In this document: positions 9,634-17,913 of the stretch, in pieces | How the letters are laid out: each line of letters opens with the position of its first letter | Numbering within the stretch: position 1 is the stretch's first letter | Assembly (NCBI GenBank): GCA_964631235.1 | Contig: CAZVZX010000015.1 | Location: forward strand, 39,646 to 103,645 | Length of the DNA stretch: 64,000 nt | DNA from: JARKPK01 sp964631235 | Lineage (GTDB): Bacteria > Planctomycetota > Planctomycetia > Pirellulales > Thermoguttaceae | Direction of reading: 5' to 3' | The notes under the pieces: generated by a model | Databases searched by the model: none | What the model saw: the letters and a program-made list of their open reading frames with translations, nothing else | What the model was told of the DNA's origin: nothing | Program-made: the position numbers and the translations under genes

Positions 9634-12600
9634 ATGGCCAATGTGATCAAACCGCTGGGCCGTGGACGCCGCACTTTCCGGTTGATGCGGGCGGCTGTTG
9701 GTCGCGTTGCATTTTCCATTGGGCTTGCGCTCTTCTGCCTGCTTTCAGGCCAAACGGCCTCGGCCCAGCAAGCCGCACCATCGGCGTTTGCTCCACCTGC
9801 GCCGCCTACTCCGTCTGCGGCCTCGGCCTTCCCCGCGGATTGGACACCCGCCGATGCCGAGCAGGCCGACCGCGCGGCCGGATTGCCCGCCGGACCGGGT
9901 GGGCCGGCCGAAATGGTCGTGGACGTGAAGATCGAAGGCAATCAGTCGATCAGTCGCGAACGCTTGCTGGCCCACATCCGCACGCGGCCCGGTCGGCCGT
10001 TCGACCCGACGATCATCGAAGAAGACGTGCGGCGGCTCAATCGCAGCCGGTTGTGCGTGAACGTTCGCCCGCTGACGCGGCGCGTTCAGGGCGGCTGGCT
10101 GGTAGTCTTTCAAGTGGACGAGCGCCCCACGCTGCAAGAGGTGCGAATCATCGGCAACGACCGGATTCGCGCCAGCGCGCTGCGCAAGGAAGTCAATCTT
10201 AAGCCGGGCGATCCGCTCGATCCATTTGCGGTTGAGGAAGGCCGCCGCAAGATCGAAGAGTATTACCGCAAGCAGGGGTTCCCGAAGGCGCGAATCACGG
10301 TGTTCGAAGGCGATAAACCCACCGATCGCCGCGCCGTCTATGTAATCAACGAGGGGCCGAAGCAAAAAGTGCTTTGGACTCGATTCGTCGGCAACACCAT
10401 CGCCAGCGATGCCCGCCTGCGGACGCAAATTCAGTCGAAGCCGCCGATCGCCTACTTGTTCAAAGGAGAGGTGGATCGCGAGCAGATCGACGAAGATTGC
10501 AACCGTTTGGTGGCGTATTACCGCAATCTCGGCTTCATGCAGGCCAAGGTGGGCCGCGAACTGGAGTACAACGATTCGCAAGACTGGCTGATCCTGACCT
10601 TCGTGATTCACGAAGGGCCGCGGGCCAAGGTGCGCAACATTTCGGTGTTGGGCAACTCGAAAATCCCCACCGAAGAATTGATGAGCGAGTTGAAGCTCAA
10701 ACGCGACGACTGGCTCAGCCTGCCGGCCATGACCGCCGATGCCCGAAAGTTGCAAGAACGCTACGGCGCGATCGGCTACGTGTTTGCCGATGTAAAGCCC
10801 GAAGTACGCTACCTCGACGACCCGAATTACGTGGACCTAGTGTACTCGCTCGAAGAAGGCGACCGATACCGCGTCGGCAAGATCGACGTGCGGATCAAGG
10901 GCGACAACCCGCACACGCGGCTTTCGGCCGTGCTCAATCAACTGACACTCGCTCCCGGCGACATCGTCGATATCCGCAAACTCCGCGAAAGTGAGAAGCG
11001 GCTGCGATCGTCGGGCCTGTTCCTCGTTGATCCGACCAGCGGAAGCGTGCCGAAAATCGTCTTCACCCCGCCGCAAAGCGACGAAGACGACGCCCAATTG
11101 GCGTCGCGGCCTTCGCGTCATCGCGGCCAAAGCCCTGATCCGCCGCGGCCGCCGGCCGGTCCGCTGACCCCCTCGGGCGAGCGCCTGCTGAGTTTGGAAG
11201 TCGTGGAAACACCCCCCGACGCCCCGGCGGCGGTGGACGGCAATGACCCGTGGGATGAAAACGGTGGTGAACCCGCCGGCTCGAACGATGCGGCGCACGC
11301 CTTAGGCCCCCACGGCGCAACGCCGCCGTATCAACCAAACAATTGGCCGCAGTTGCAACCGCGGCCGATTCCGGAAACGGCCTCGCCGACGAACGCCGGC
11401 GCCGCGCAACCGTTGGTCGTCCGCGGACAGTATTCCACCGAGCTTTCGCCGACCCCATCGAGCCGCGACCGCCCCTGGCTGCCGTGGTTCAAGAAGCCGG
11501 CTTCGACCACCCTTCCGCCGCCCTCAGGCTTGGCGGCCGGCGCGCCGCAAGGGTCGGCCTATCCAGCGCAACCCGCACCCGCTGGGACCGGCAACGGAAT
11601 CGCGATGAATCAACCCGCCGGCGGACCGACGTTTCCGACGATGCCGCCGCAAGGGCAGCCAACGTCGCCTTACGGTCCCGCGACGGTGCCGGGAGCCGCC
11701 GGGGCGAATTACGGGCCGCCGCCGGCCTCCCCTGCCCCCGGCATTTGGAACGGCGCAGCCCAGCCGGTGCCGCCCGCTGCAACGGGCGGCGCTGCGGGCT
11801 CACCGTACGAATCGCCTCGAACGGGCAGCGGTTGGCCGCAACCGGCCGGTCCCGATGCTTATGGAGCGCCGGCCAGCGGCACGCCGTATGCCGCACCGGC
11901 GGGCAATGCGCCCTATGCGGCGCCGACAGGCAGTACGCCATACGCTGCGCCGGCGGGCACGGCCGGCGACCCCTGGGCCGGACGCCAAGCGGCATCGCCG
12001 CCGCCGAATTTCGGCATGGCGCCGGGGGCGCCGAATGTCGGGCCAACCTACTTCGACGGCGTGGGGCCATGGGGCTCGCCGTTCAATCGCCCACTCGACG
12101 ACACTCGACCGTTGCCGTTGATCATCGAAACGGAAGAAACGCAGACGGGCCGCCTGATGCTCGGCGTCGGCGTGAACTCCGACTCGGGATTGGTCGGATC
12201 GATCATCCTCGACGAACAGAACTTCGACTGGCGCCGCGCCCCGCGAAGCTGGGACGACATTGCCAAAGGCAAGGCCTGGCGCGGCGGCGGGCAACGGCTG
12301 CGATTGGAGGCCGTGCCCGGCACCGAAGTGCAACGCTACATGTTCACCTTCCAAGATCCGTACTTGGGCGGCAGCGACATCAGCTTCGGCCTAAGCGGCT
12401 TCTTCTACGATCGCATCTTTCAACAGTGGAAGGAGCAGCGGCTCGGCGGGCGGATCAACCTGGGATACCATCTGACCAAACGCCTTTCCGGTTCGTTGTC
12501 GTTCCGGCCCGAGCGGATCAATATCCGCGATCCGATCGATCCGACGTTGAGCGATTTCATTCAGGTAGCCGGCGATTCGGATTTGTACGGCTTCGGCGCG

Positions 12601-13182
12601 ACAATCGCCCACGACACGCGCGACAGCCCCTTCCTGGCTACCGAAGGCCATCTGATCGAGTTCAATTTCGAGCAGGTGATCGGCCGCTTCAGCTATCCGC
12701 ACGGCGAGCTCGATTTGCGGCAGTACTTCCAGCTTTGGGAACGTCCGGACGGCTCCGGTCGGCATGTGCTCAGCCTTACCGGCCGATTGGGCATCACCGG
12801 CGGAGGCACGCCGATCTACGACCGCTACTATGCCGGCGGCTTTACGACGATTCGCGGCTTCGGCTTCCGCGGCGTGTCGCCCCGCAAGGGCGCCAACGTG
12901 GCCGTCGGCGGCGACGTGATGGTGTTGGCCTCGGCGGAATACATGTTCCCGATCACCGCCGACGATATGCTTCGCGGCGTGATCTTCTGCGACACGGGCA
13001 CCATCCAACCGTCGTTCAGCAATTGGACGGAGAAGTACCGGATTTCGCCGGGCTTCGGACTGCGAATCAGCATTCCCGCAATGGGACCTGCCCCGCTGGC
13101 CTTCGACTTCGCCTTCCCCGTCGTAACACAGCCGGGCGACAGCGAACAAGTCTTCAGCTTCTTCCTCGGCGTGTTGCGATAA
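9634..13182 (+). CDS. bamA: BamA/Omp85 outer-membrane assembly factor with long disordered insert
   Basis: The ATG at 9634 gives 1182 residues and a signal peptide (FSIGLALFCLLSGQTASA). Five POTRA domains follow (about residues 90-475), recognisable by repeated openings VDVKIEGNQSI, LQEVRIIGNDRI, WTRFVGNTIA, VRNISVLGNSKI and GKIDVRIKGDN. Residues about 478-835 are Pro/Ala/Gly-rich low complexity, including a repeated TPYAAPAG-type unit. A 16-strand-type barrel of about 345 residues then begins at LMLGVGVNSDSGLVG, carries the lid-loop signature TIRGFGFRG and ends in Phe-rich FSFFLGVLR. BamA normally folds outer-membrane proteins; five POTRAs match BamA rather than TamA. The insert between POTRA5 and the barrel is very unusual. 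No bam lipoprotein genes are nearby. Confidence 0.93.
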   Translation: MANVIKPLGRGRRTFRLMRAAVGRVAFSIGLALFCLLSGQTASAQQAAPSAFAPPAPPTPSAASAFPADWTPADAEQADRAAGLPAGPGGPAEMVVDVKIEGNQSISRERLLAHIRTRPGRPFDPTIIEEDVRRLNRSRLCVNVRPLTRRVQGGWLVVFQVDERPTLQEVRIIGNDRIRASALRKEVNLKPGDPLDPFAVEEGRRKIEEYYRKQGFPKARITVFEGDKPTDRRAVYVINEGPKQKVLWTRFVGNTIASDARLRTQIQSKPPIAYLFKGEVDREQIDEDCNRLVAYYRNLGFMQAKVGRELEYNDSQDWLILTFVIHEGPRAKVRNISVLGNSKIPTEELMSELKLKRDDWLSLPAMTADARKLQERYGAIGYVFADVKPEVRYLDDPNYVDLVYSLEEGDRYRVGKIDVRIKGDNPHTRLSAVLNQLTLAPGDIVDIRKLRESEKRLRSSGLFLVDPTSGSVPKIVFTPPQSDEDDAQLASRPSRHRGQSPDPPRPPAGPLTPSGERLLSLEVVETPPDAPAAVDGNDPWDENGGEPAGSNDAAHALGPHGATPPYQPNNWPQLQPRPIPETASPTNAGAAQPLVVRGQYSTELSPTPSSRDRPWLPWFKKPASTTLPPPSGLAAGAPQGSAYPAQPAPAGTGNGIAMNQPAGGPTFPTMPPQGQPTSPYGPATVPGAAGANYGPPPASPAPGIWNGAAQPVPPAATGGAAGSPYESPRTGSGWPQPAGPDAYGAPASGTPYAAPAGNAPYAAPTGSTPYAAPAGTAGDPWAGRQAASPPPNFGMAPGAPNVGPTYFDGVGPWGSPFNRPLDDTRPLPLIIETEETQTGRLMLGVGVNSDSGLVGSIILDEQNFDWRRAPRSWDDIAKGKAWRGGGQRLRLEAVPGTEVQRYMFTFQDPYLGGSDISFGLSGFFYDRIFQQWKEQRLGGRINLGYHLTKRLSGSLSFRPERINIRDPIDPTLSDFIQVAGDSDLYGFGATIAHDTRDSPFLATEGHLIEFNFEQVIGRFSYPHGELDLRQYFQLWERPDGSGRHVLSLTGRLGITGGGTPIYDRYYAGGFTTIRGFGFRGVSPRKGANVAVGGDVMVLASAEYMFPITADDMLRGVIFCDTGTIQPSFSNWTEKYRISPGFGLRISIPAMGPAPLAFDFAFPVVTQPGDSEQVFSFFLGVLR

Positions 13183-13299
13183 TTGCCGGCTGCGAAGGAA
13201 CTGCGGTAGGCGGCATCAGAACCGCGGCGGGTTGCATCACTCCCCCGGCGGTCGCAATTCACGCAGCCCCAGCGCCGGGCCGCGGCACTCGTCGGGCGA

Positions 13300-13734
13300 T
13301 CACGAGCCTGGCCGAAAGCTCCACTGGCGATAGTCGTCGGAGTAGCCATGCTGCTCGACGACTCGCGGGCGAGAACGCGCGCCGAAGTACCCCCATTGGT
13401 ACGTGGGCACATTCAGGCCGTTGCTCAGCCACGGATAGGCGGGTACCGGCACCGCCTGAAATCGCTCTTGGCCGGGCGGCACGTGCGCGTTGCGGTCGAG
13501 GGTGCTGGGAACCCGTGGCGGGCCGAACACCATCCGCTGACGCAACGGACCGCTTGGCTCGGCAGCACCGGCCACGTTCCAATCGGCCGCCGCCCCCAAA
13601 ACGATCCACCCAATAAGCAGCGCGGCCGCAATCGCAGTAGCTCGGCCGAATGCGCGCAAACGGCCGCCAAGCAGCTTCGCCGTCGCGTTTCTATTCCGAG
13701 GCTTGATCAACGAAGGCATTAGTCGGAATCCCAT
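13300..13734 (-). CDS. Small exported protein of unknown function
   Basis: A 144-residue protein converging on the BamA gene. An Arg-rich start is followed by a hydrophobic segment IAAALLIGWIVLGAAADW (about residues 34-52) and AGAAEPSG, which could be a signal peptide with cleavage after AGA. The mature domain is short, Pro/Arg/Tyr-rich, with PAYPWLSNGLNVPTYQWGYF and GYSDDYRQWSFRPG. The PTYQWGYFGAR stretch is of a kind I associate with small planctomycete secreted proteins, but I cannot name a family. An alternative start is the ATG at 13719. Function unknown. Confidence 0.65.
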   Translation of the reverse strand: MGFRLMPSLIKPRNRNATAKLLGGRLRAFGRATAIAAALLIGWIVLGAAADWNVAGAAEPSGPLRQRMVFGPPRVPSTLDRNAHVPPGQERFQAVPVPAYPWLSNGLNVPTYQWGYFGARSRPRVVEQHGYSDDYRQWSFRPGS

Positions 13735-13947
13735 TTGGCTTCCCTGCGTTTTGTCTTCGACTTCGTCGCGGGCTGCACTGGCGATTGGCCCAAGCGACCG
13801 GCCGTTTGACCGCCGTTTGGGACGAATCGCGCAATCGCGTTTACACGCAATTCCTCAATGGACAAGGCAATCACGGCTGCACCTACTCTGCACGAGAAAA
13901 CAATCTCGGTGCTCTTTGCACGAGAAGACTCACTTCGCGCAGAGCCT

Positions 13948-14048
13948 AGCAGCCCGTTGAAAAAGAATTCTTTTATTCGCGGCCGTGCGCCTCTTCCCAA
14001 CGATTCGTGAGCGGAATTATCTGGAATCGTGTTTTTCAACGAGCTGCT
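13948..14048. mobile_element. MITE-like short inverted-repeat element
   Basis: Two 17-bp arms face each other 67 bases apart. The left arm at 13948-13964 is AGCAGCCCGTTGAAAAA; the right arm at 14032-14048 is TTTTTCAACGAGCTGCT, its complement with one mismatch. Ends of the form GCAGCCCGTTGAAAAA resemble terminal inverted repeats of some insertion sequences; that is a recollection, not a search result. The 67-bp interior holds no gene. No clear target-site duplication is visible (GCCT on the left, CGGA on the right). Confidence 0.6.
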
Positions 14049-14756
14049 CGGAGGATGACCCGAAAGAACCCGTTGGCGCCGACGCCAAAAGGCGCTATCG
14101 GCCGATAAGAACGGTTCGGGTTAGGCCAAGCCTATCAGATGTGACGGTTGCGCGGCCGCAGCGTCCCGATTGTTCCGTTTGGGTAAGATGCGCAAACCGC
14201 TGGAGCGCCTGTGTTGGGGGCATGTGGTGGTGGGCTTTGCTCCGTCAGGGCCGAAATAGAACTGGAACGCCGCGCGCTGCAATGGCCGGAAATCGCTGCA
14301 AATGCCGTGTCTCGCGCTGGAATCGTGGACGCCACAGAGTGCGTCCACTCCCTGATTCTCGCTGCATTTCTGACGTTTTCGTGATGATCTCTCCCCCGCC
14401 TTTTCCTTCGTCTTTCAAGCTTTCGCGTCCCGGATGGCCATGCGCCGTCATGGCACACGTGGCCGATAAGACGTTCGATCAGGCGATCGAGGCCGACCCA
14501 TTCGGAGCGGCGCACGGTGATGCGAGCGAGGACCGATCCGATGCGGAAAAAGCGGCGCACAGCGTGGCGCGCCAGGCGGCGCATGCCGTGCAAAAAGAGG
14601 CGGCGCACTTTTTTCAGAAAAGGGCGGCACACGAAGCGGCGCAGTCAACACCGGTACGCTGCGGCAACACGCGGCAAAATGACCAGAACCCCTTGCAGGA
14701 TAGCGAGATATTGCCGAACGCCGCAAACATAAACCCTTATCAATAAATAGCTTAAA
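14049..14756. other. Gene-poor stretch with possible small ORF
   Basis: About 700 bases between the MITE-like element and tRNA-Glu. A plus-strand frame open from 13985 to 14746 could encode a 98-residue protein from ATG 14450 (MAHVADKTFDQAIEADPFG start) that translates the 24-bp tandem repeat into AAH-containing octads. Upstream of that ATG the frame has no protein-like character, there is no clear ribosome-binding site, and antisense frames are equally open. I treat it as probably non-coding. Confidence 0.35.
14543..14638. repeat. 24-bp imperfect tandem repeat, four units
   Basis: Four consecutive 24-base units start at 14543, 14567, 14591 and 14615. Each centres on a GGCGGCGCAC-like core at exact 24-base spacing (AGCGGCGCAC, GGCGGCGCAT, GGCGGCGCAC, GGCGGCACAC). 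A stray core lies at 14506. In one frame the units read as octads EKAAHSVA, RQAAHAVQ, KEAAHFFQ, KRAAHEAA. Confidence 0.8.
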
Positions 14757-14829
14757 TGACCCCGACGGGATTCGAACCCGTGTTGCAGGCGTGAAAGGCC
14801 TGTGTCCTAGGCCTCTAGACGACGGGGCC
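14757..14829 (-). tRNA. tRNA-Glu (anticodon UUC)
   Basis: Read on the minus strand the 73 bases fold into a full cloverleaf. The acceptor pairs GGCCCCG with CGGGGTC (one G-U) plus discriminator A. The D arm is followed by anticodon stem CAGGC/GCCTG with loop CTTTCAC, giving anticodon TTC. The T arm is ACGGG-TTCGAAT-CCCGT. CCA is not encoded. Confidence 0.97.
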
Positions 14830-14844
14830 CTAGGGAAACCGATT

Positions 14845-14874
14845 AAATTAGCCGGTTCAAAGCCCGTTCGTCAA
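14845..14874 (-). promoter_or_regulatory. Sigma70-like promoter of tRNA-Glu
   Basis: On the minus strand TTGACG (14869-14874) is followed after exactly 18 bases by TAATTT (14845-14850). The -10 box lies 15 bases before the first tRNA base, a normal distance for a tRNA leader. The match to the -35 consensus is 5 of 6. Confidence 0.65.
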
Positions 14875-15469
14875 GGGATCGCCCGGAAAAAACCGTGACC
14901 GCGTTCAAGGTTTCGGGGCCGGCATCGGGCAATTCCAGCGTAACCGACCGTTGAATGAGTCGGTCGTGCTCGGACTGCCGACCGGGTGTTTCCTGAGGCG
15001 TATGATGGTACCATCACACTCTTTGAGTTACTTTCGACGACCGGGTGCTACTGAAACGCGATGAAACGGTTTCCATCGAGATCCGCGGAGTCTCTCATCG
15101 CACTTTTGAGAAAACCGATTCGATTGCGGCCACGCGAAACGACCGGATAGAAACCGAATCGGCGACAACGCCAAAGCGCCGGACGACAAGAGGGAACGGA
15201 AACCGCGAAGGTGCGAGACGACAAATTACGAGGAGAATCGCGACAACGCGAAAACGCGAGCTGGCGAGGTAGAAAGTCTATCGCGACAGCACGACAATGC
15301 GAAAACGCGAAAGAAGGAGAGAGAAAAGAGATCGCCGGATTGCGACGCGTTGAACGGACCATCCCTTCGCCGCAAGGTGGCGGCGCTTCGCCGGGTTCCG
15401 TCACAATTTTTCTGGGACAGCCTTTCTATGCCGTGTGGTGTGAACCAACTTAGATCGCCGAGGTGAACG
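14875..15469. other. Intergenic region with GAAAACGCGA-rich tract
   Basis: No gene is seen between the tRNA promoter and cinA. From about 15110 to 15345 the plus strand is unusually purine-rich and repetitive, built on GCGAAAACGCGA and variants. The closest pair is ACAACGCGAAAACGCGAG near 15242 and ACAATGCGAAAACGCGAA near 15293. A short plus-strand frame at 15045-15272 translates to Arg/Thr-rich sequence and was not accepted as a gene. Confidence 0.55.
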
Positions 15470-16816
15470 ATGCTGGCCGAAGTGCTTTCGATTGGAAACG
15501 AAGTGATTAGCGGGCGGATTCTCGACACGAACGCGCAATGGCTCAGCCAGCGGCTGGAGGAGTTGGGCTACCGGGTTCGTTTCCATGCGGCCGTGGGCGA
15601 CGACCTCGATGATCTCGTCGAGGCGTTCCGAAGGGCCGCCGGCCGAGTTGATTTGGTCCTCGCCACGGGCGGGCTGGGGCCGACCGAAGACGACCTCACG
15701 CGCGACGCCCTGGCTGCCGCCTTCGGCCTACCCTTGGAAGTGAACACCGAGGCGCTCGATCAGATCCGTGCGCTGTTCGCTCGGCGCCAGCGGCCAATGC
15801 CGCCGCGGAACGAGTTACAGGCACGATTCCCGCGCGGCGCCCGGGCGGTGCGAAACCCCAATGGAACGGCGCCGGGAATCGAATTGGATGTGCTCCAATC
15901 GGAAATCGCGCCGCTACGAGATGGAATCGGGCGCAATACGGAGCACGACCTGCCGGCAGACCGCGCGCGGTGTCGGATCATCTGCTTGCCCGGGGTGCCC
16001 GCCGAAATCAATGAAATGTGGAACGATTCGGTCGCGCAGCGATTGCGGGAACACAATGCCTTGGGATGGCGGATCGTCCACAAACAGATCAAGTGTTTCG
16101 GCGCGGGCGAAAGCCAGATCGAGGCGATGCTGCCCGAGGGTTTCGTTCGCCAAACCGACCCGCGGGTCGGCATCAACGCCAGCGCGACGACGATCATTTT
16201 TCGGATTTCGGCGCAGGCCCCGACAGAGGAGGAGTGCCGCGATAAGATCGCCCCGGTGGTGGAAACGCTGTACGAAAGGCTGGGCGAACTGATCTTCGGC
16301 GAAGATGACGACGAGTTGGAGACGGTGGTTTGCCGGCTGCTCGCCGATCGCGGACAGACGGTCGGGGTAATCGATTGCGGAAGCGGCGGGCTGGTGGGCG
16401 AACGGCTCGCCGCAGTCGCGGGCGGTGCGGGAGTTCTTCGGGGGGCCTGCGCGCCGGCGACTGCTGACGCGCTGGCCCACATTGTCGAGCGTTTCGGGCT
16501 TGCCGCGAGCATGACGGGGACGATCGCATCGCACGGCGCGGCCGGTTCAAGCGATTCGCCCGCTCCGTCGGCAGTTGCTGCCGCGTTAGCGCACGCGGCG
16601 CGACTTCTATGGAACTGCGATTGGGGGCTGGCCGTCAGCCCGTTGCCGCCCGAGGGGCCGAGCGCCTCGCCGCCGCGCCCGTTTGCCGTCGCCGCCGCCG
16701 ATGCAACCGGGGCGAAGGTGAAGGAATTGCCCTATGCCGGACATCCGGCGTGGCTCCGCGCATGGATCGGCAAGCAGGCGTTCAACACGCTGCGATTGGC
16801 GTTGTTGCGGCGCTGA
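15470..16816 (+). CDS. cinA: CinA-family protein with degenerate C-terminal amidohydrolase domain
   Basis: The N-terminal MoCF domain (residues 1 to about 170) is canonical: MLAEVLSIGNEVISGRILDT, then LVLATGGLGPTEDDLTRDAL. A middle CinA domain follows (CLPGVPAEINEMW). In most CinA proteins the C-terminal PncC domain hydrolyses nicotinamide mononucleotide and shows AESCTGG. Here residues about 300-310 read VIDCGSGGLVG, so the motif Ser is replaced by Cys and the following Cys by Gly. The usual GGVVSYSNEAK-like stretch is replaced by GACAPATADALAH. The amidohydrolase is therefore probably inactive or altered, while the MoCF half looks intact. The start has a GAGGTG ribosome-binding site. The 448-residue gene stands alone between repetitive tracts. 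Confidence 0.9.
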   Translation: MLAEVLSIGNEVISGRILDTNAQWLSQRLEELGYRVRFHAAVGDDLDDLVEAFRRAAGRVDLVLATGGLGPTEDDLTRDALAAAFGLPLEVNTEALDQIRALFARRQRPMPPRNELQARFPRGARAVRNPNGTAPGIELDVLQSEIAPLRDGIGRNTEHDLPADRARCRIICLPGVPAEINEMWNDSVAQRLREHNALGWRIVHKQIKCFGAGESQIEAMLPEGFVRQTDPRVGINASATTIIFRISAQAPTEEECRDKIAPVVETLYERLGELIFGEDDDELETVVCRLLADRGQTVGVIDCGSGGLVGERLAAVAGGAGVLRGACAPATADALAHIVERFGLAASMTGTIASHGAAGSSDSPAPSAVAAALAHAARLLWNCDWGLAVSPLPPEGPSASPPRPFAVAAADATGAKVKELPYAGHPAWLRAWIGKQAFNTLRLALLRR

Positions 16817-17137
16817 GCGATTGGTTGAACATGCCCGTTACTGCCCGTCGTAGATACTACAGGAAAACATCTGCGTTCGTCCTGTCGCCCATTAGGGGAT
16901 GAAGAAGCGACCGTGCGAGAACGCGAAAACGCGACGGCAACGATAGAACGGGAATCGCCAAAGTGCGAAGACGCGAAGACGAGCACGAAACGGGAATCGC
17001 AAAAAGGCCAAAGCGCGAAAACAGGAGCAAAGGGAAGGAAGCAGGGGCAAACGGGCCACTTCTCCTCGCCGAATTGCCCGCACCGTGTCTGCCCGAAACG
17101 CGGCCGCAGATTCTCGCGACTCTCTTCGGCTGGTCTC
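16817..17137. repeat. GAAAACGCGA-rich tract after cinA
   Basis: Between the ends of cinA and the nitroreductase gene lies a purine-rich tract (about 16905-17045). It has recurring CGAGAACGCGAAAACGCGA, GAAGACGCGAAGACGAG and AAAGCGCGAAAACAGG. It is the same sequence type as the tract before cinA at 15110-15345, in the same orientation. No gene was found in it. Confidence 0.65.
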
Positions 17138-17761
17138 TTAGTCGCCGACTTCGCGGACGATCGCATCGAGCGGTCGTTTCTTGGGGCCGGTGGTGGGTTT
17201 GGCCGGATAGCCCAAGGGGACGACGGCCATGAACTCGCCTTGGGGTTCGCCGAGGAATTCGAGCACTTCCTGTTTGATGAGAAACAAGATGCCGAGCCAA
17301 ACGGAACCGATTCCCAAGCTGGTGGCCGCAAGCAGAAGATTTTCGACCGCGGCGGCCGAGCTTTGAATCTCCATGGTGCGAAAGAAATCGACGGCCCGCT
17401 CGTCGGCCACTTCGAACAACTGACGGCCGTGGCGGATCAGGTCGCCGGTGTTGGCCACGGCCACGACGACCGGAGCCGAGATGATGCTTCGCGAGGCCAT
17501 GCGGAGCAAGATCGAAGAGGGCCGTGGGAACGCATCGCTATGCTGCGTGACGAGTTCGGCCAGTTGGCGTTTCTTTTCGTCGCGGAGGATGATGAACCGC
17601 CACGACTGCTGATTGTGGGCTGACGGGGCGGCGTTGGCCGCTTCAAGCACGGCGGCCAAGTCGGCGTCGGCGACGGGTGTGTCGAGAAACATGCGGCAGC
17701 TATGGCGGTTAGCGATGGTGCGCAGCGTTTCGTTGCGGTCCAAAGAACCAGCGATGGCCAT
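17138..17761 (-). CDS. Nitroreductase-family FMN oxidoreductase
   Basis: The 207-residue length from ATG 17761 is typical. The start LRTIANRHSCRMFLDTPV corresponds to the RRSxRxF phosphate/FMN-binding segment of the family. AANAAPSAHNQQSWRFIIL is the second FMN-contact motif, and AAVENLLLAATSLGIGSVWLG is the dimer-interface helix. VVPLGYPAKP near the end is also characteristic. These enzymes are cytoplasmic FMN dimers that reduce nitro compounds, quinones or flavins; the substrate here is unknown. The frame stays open upstream to 17845, but those codons come from repeat copy C. It shares its strand with the M14 peptidase gene but is separated by that repeat. Confidence 0.9.
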   Translation of the reverse strand: MAIAGSLDRNETLRTIANRHSCRMFLDTPVADADLAAVLEAANAAPSAHNQQSWRFIILRDEKKRQLAELVTQHSDAFPRPSSILLRMASRSIISAPVVVAVANTGDLIRHGRQLFEVADERAVDFFRTMEIQSSAAAVENLLLAATSLGIGSVWLGILFLIKQEVLEFLGEPQGEFMAVVPLGYPAKPTTGPKKRPLDAIVREVGD

Positions 17762-17813
17762 AGCGTCGTTCCTTCGTTTCCTGACGAACTCCGACAAGAG
17801 GAGTCGGATTCTA

Positions 17814-17913
17814 CATAAAACGGCGAAAAACGGGAAGCGGTTCAAACGAAGCCCGCGCGAGAAAGCCGTTTCACTTCGCCAGCGGCCGCTTCCGCAATGG
17901 TGCGAAACGATTT
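17814..17913 (+). repeat. Intergenic ~100-bp repeat, copy C
   Basis: Full copy lying between the nitroreductase start and the M14 peptidase end, antisense to both; its 3' end overlaps the peptidase stop codon. It shows the clearest support for the outer stem: GGAAGCGG pairs with CCGCTTCC, where other copies have GAAAGCG/CGCTTTC. Confidence 0.8.

Noticed and set aside
15045..15272. Possible 75-residue basic protein
   Set aside because: It translates the repetitive GAAAACGCGA tract; composition is explained by the repeat.
17762..17845. N-terminal extension of the nitroreductase
   Set aside because: The codons come from repeat copy C and the gap before it; family homology begins after ATG 17761.
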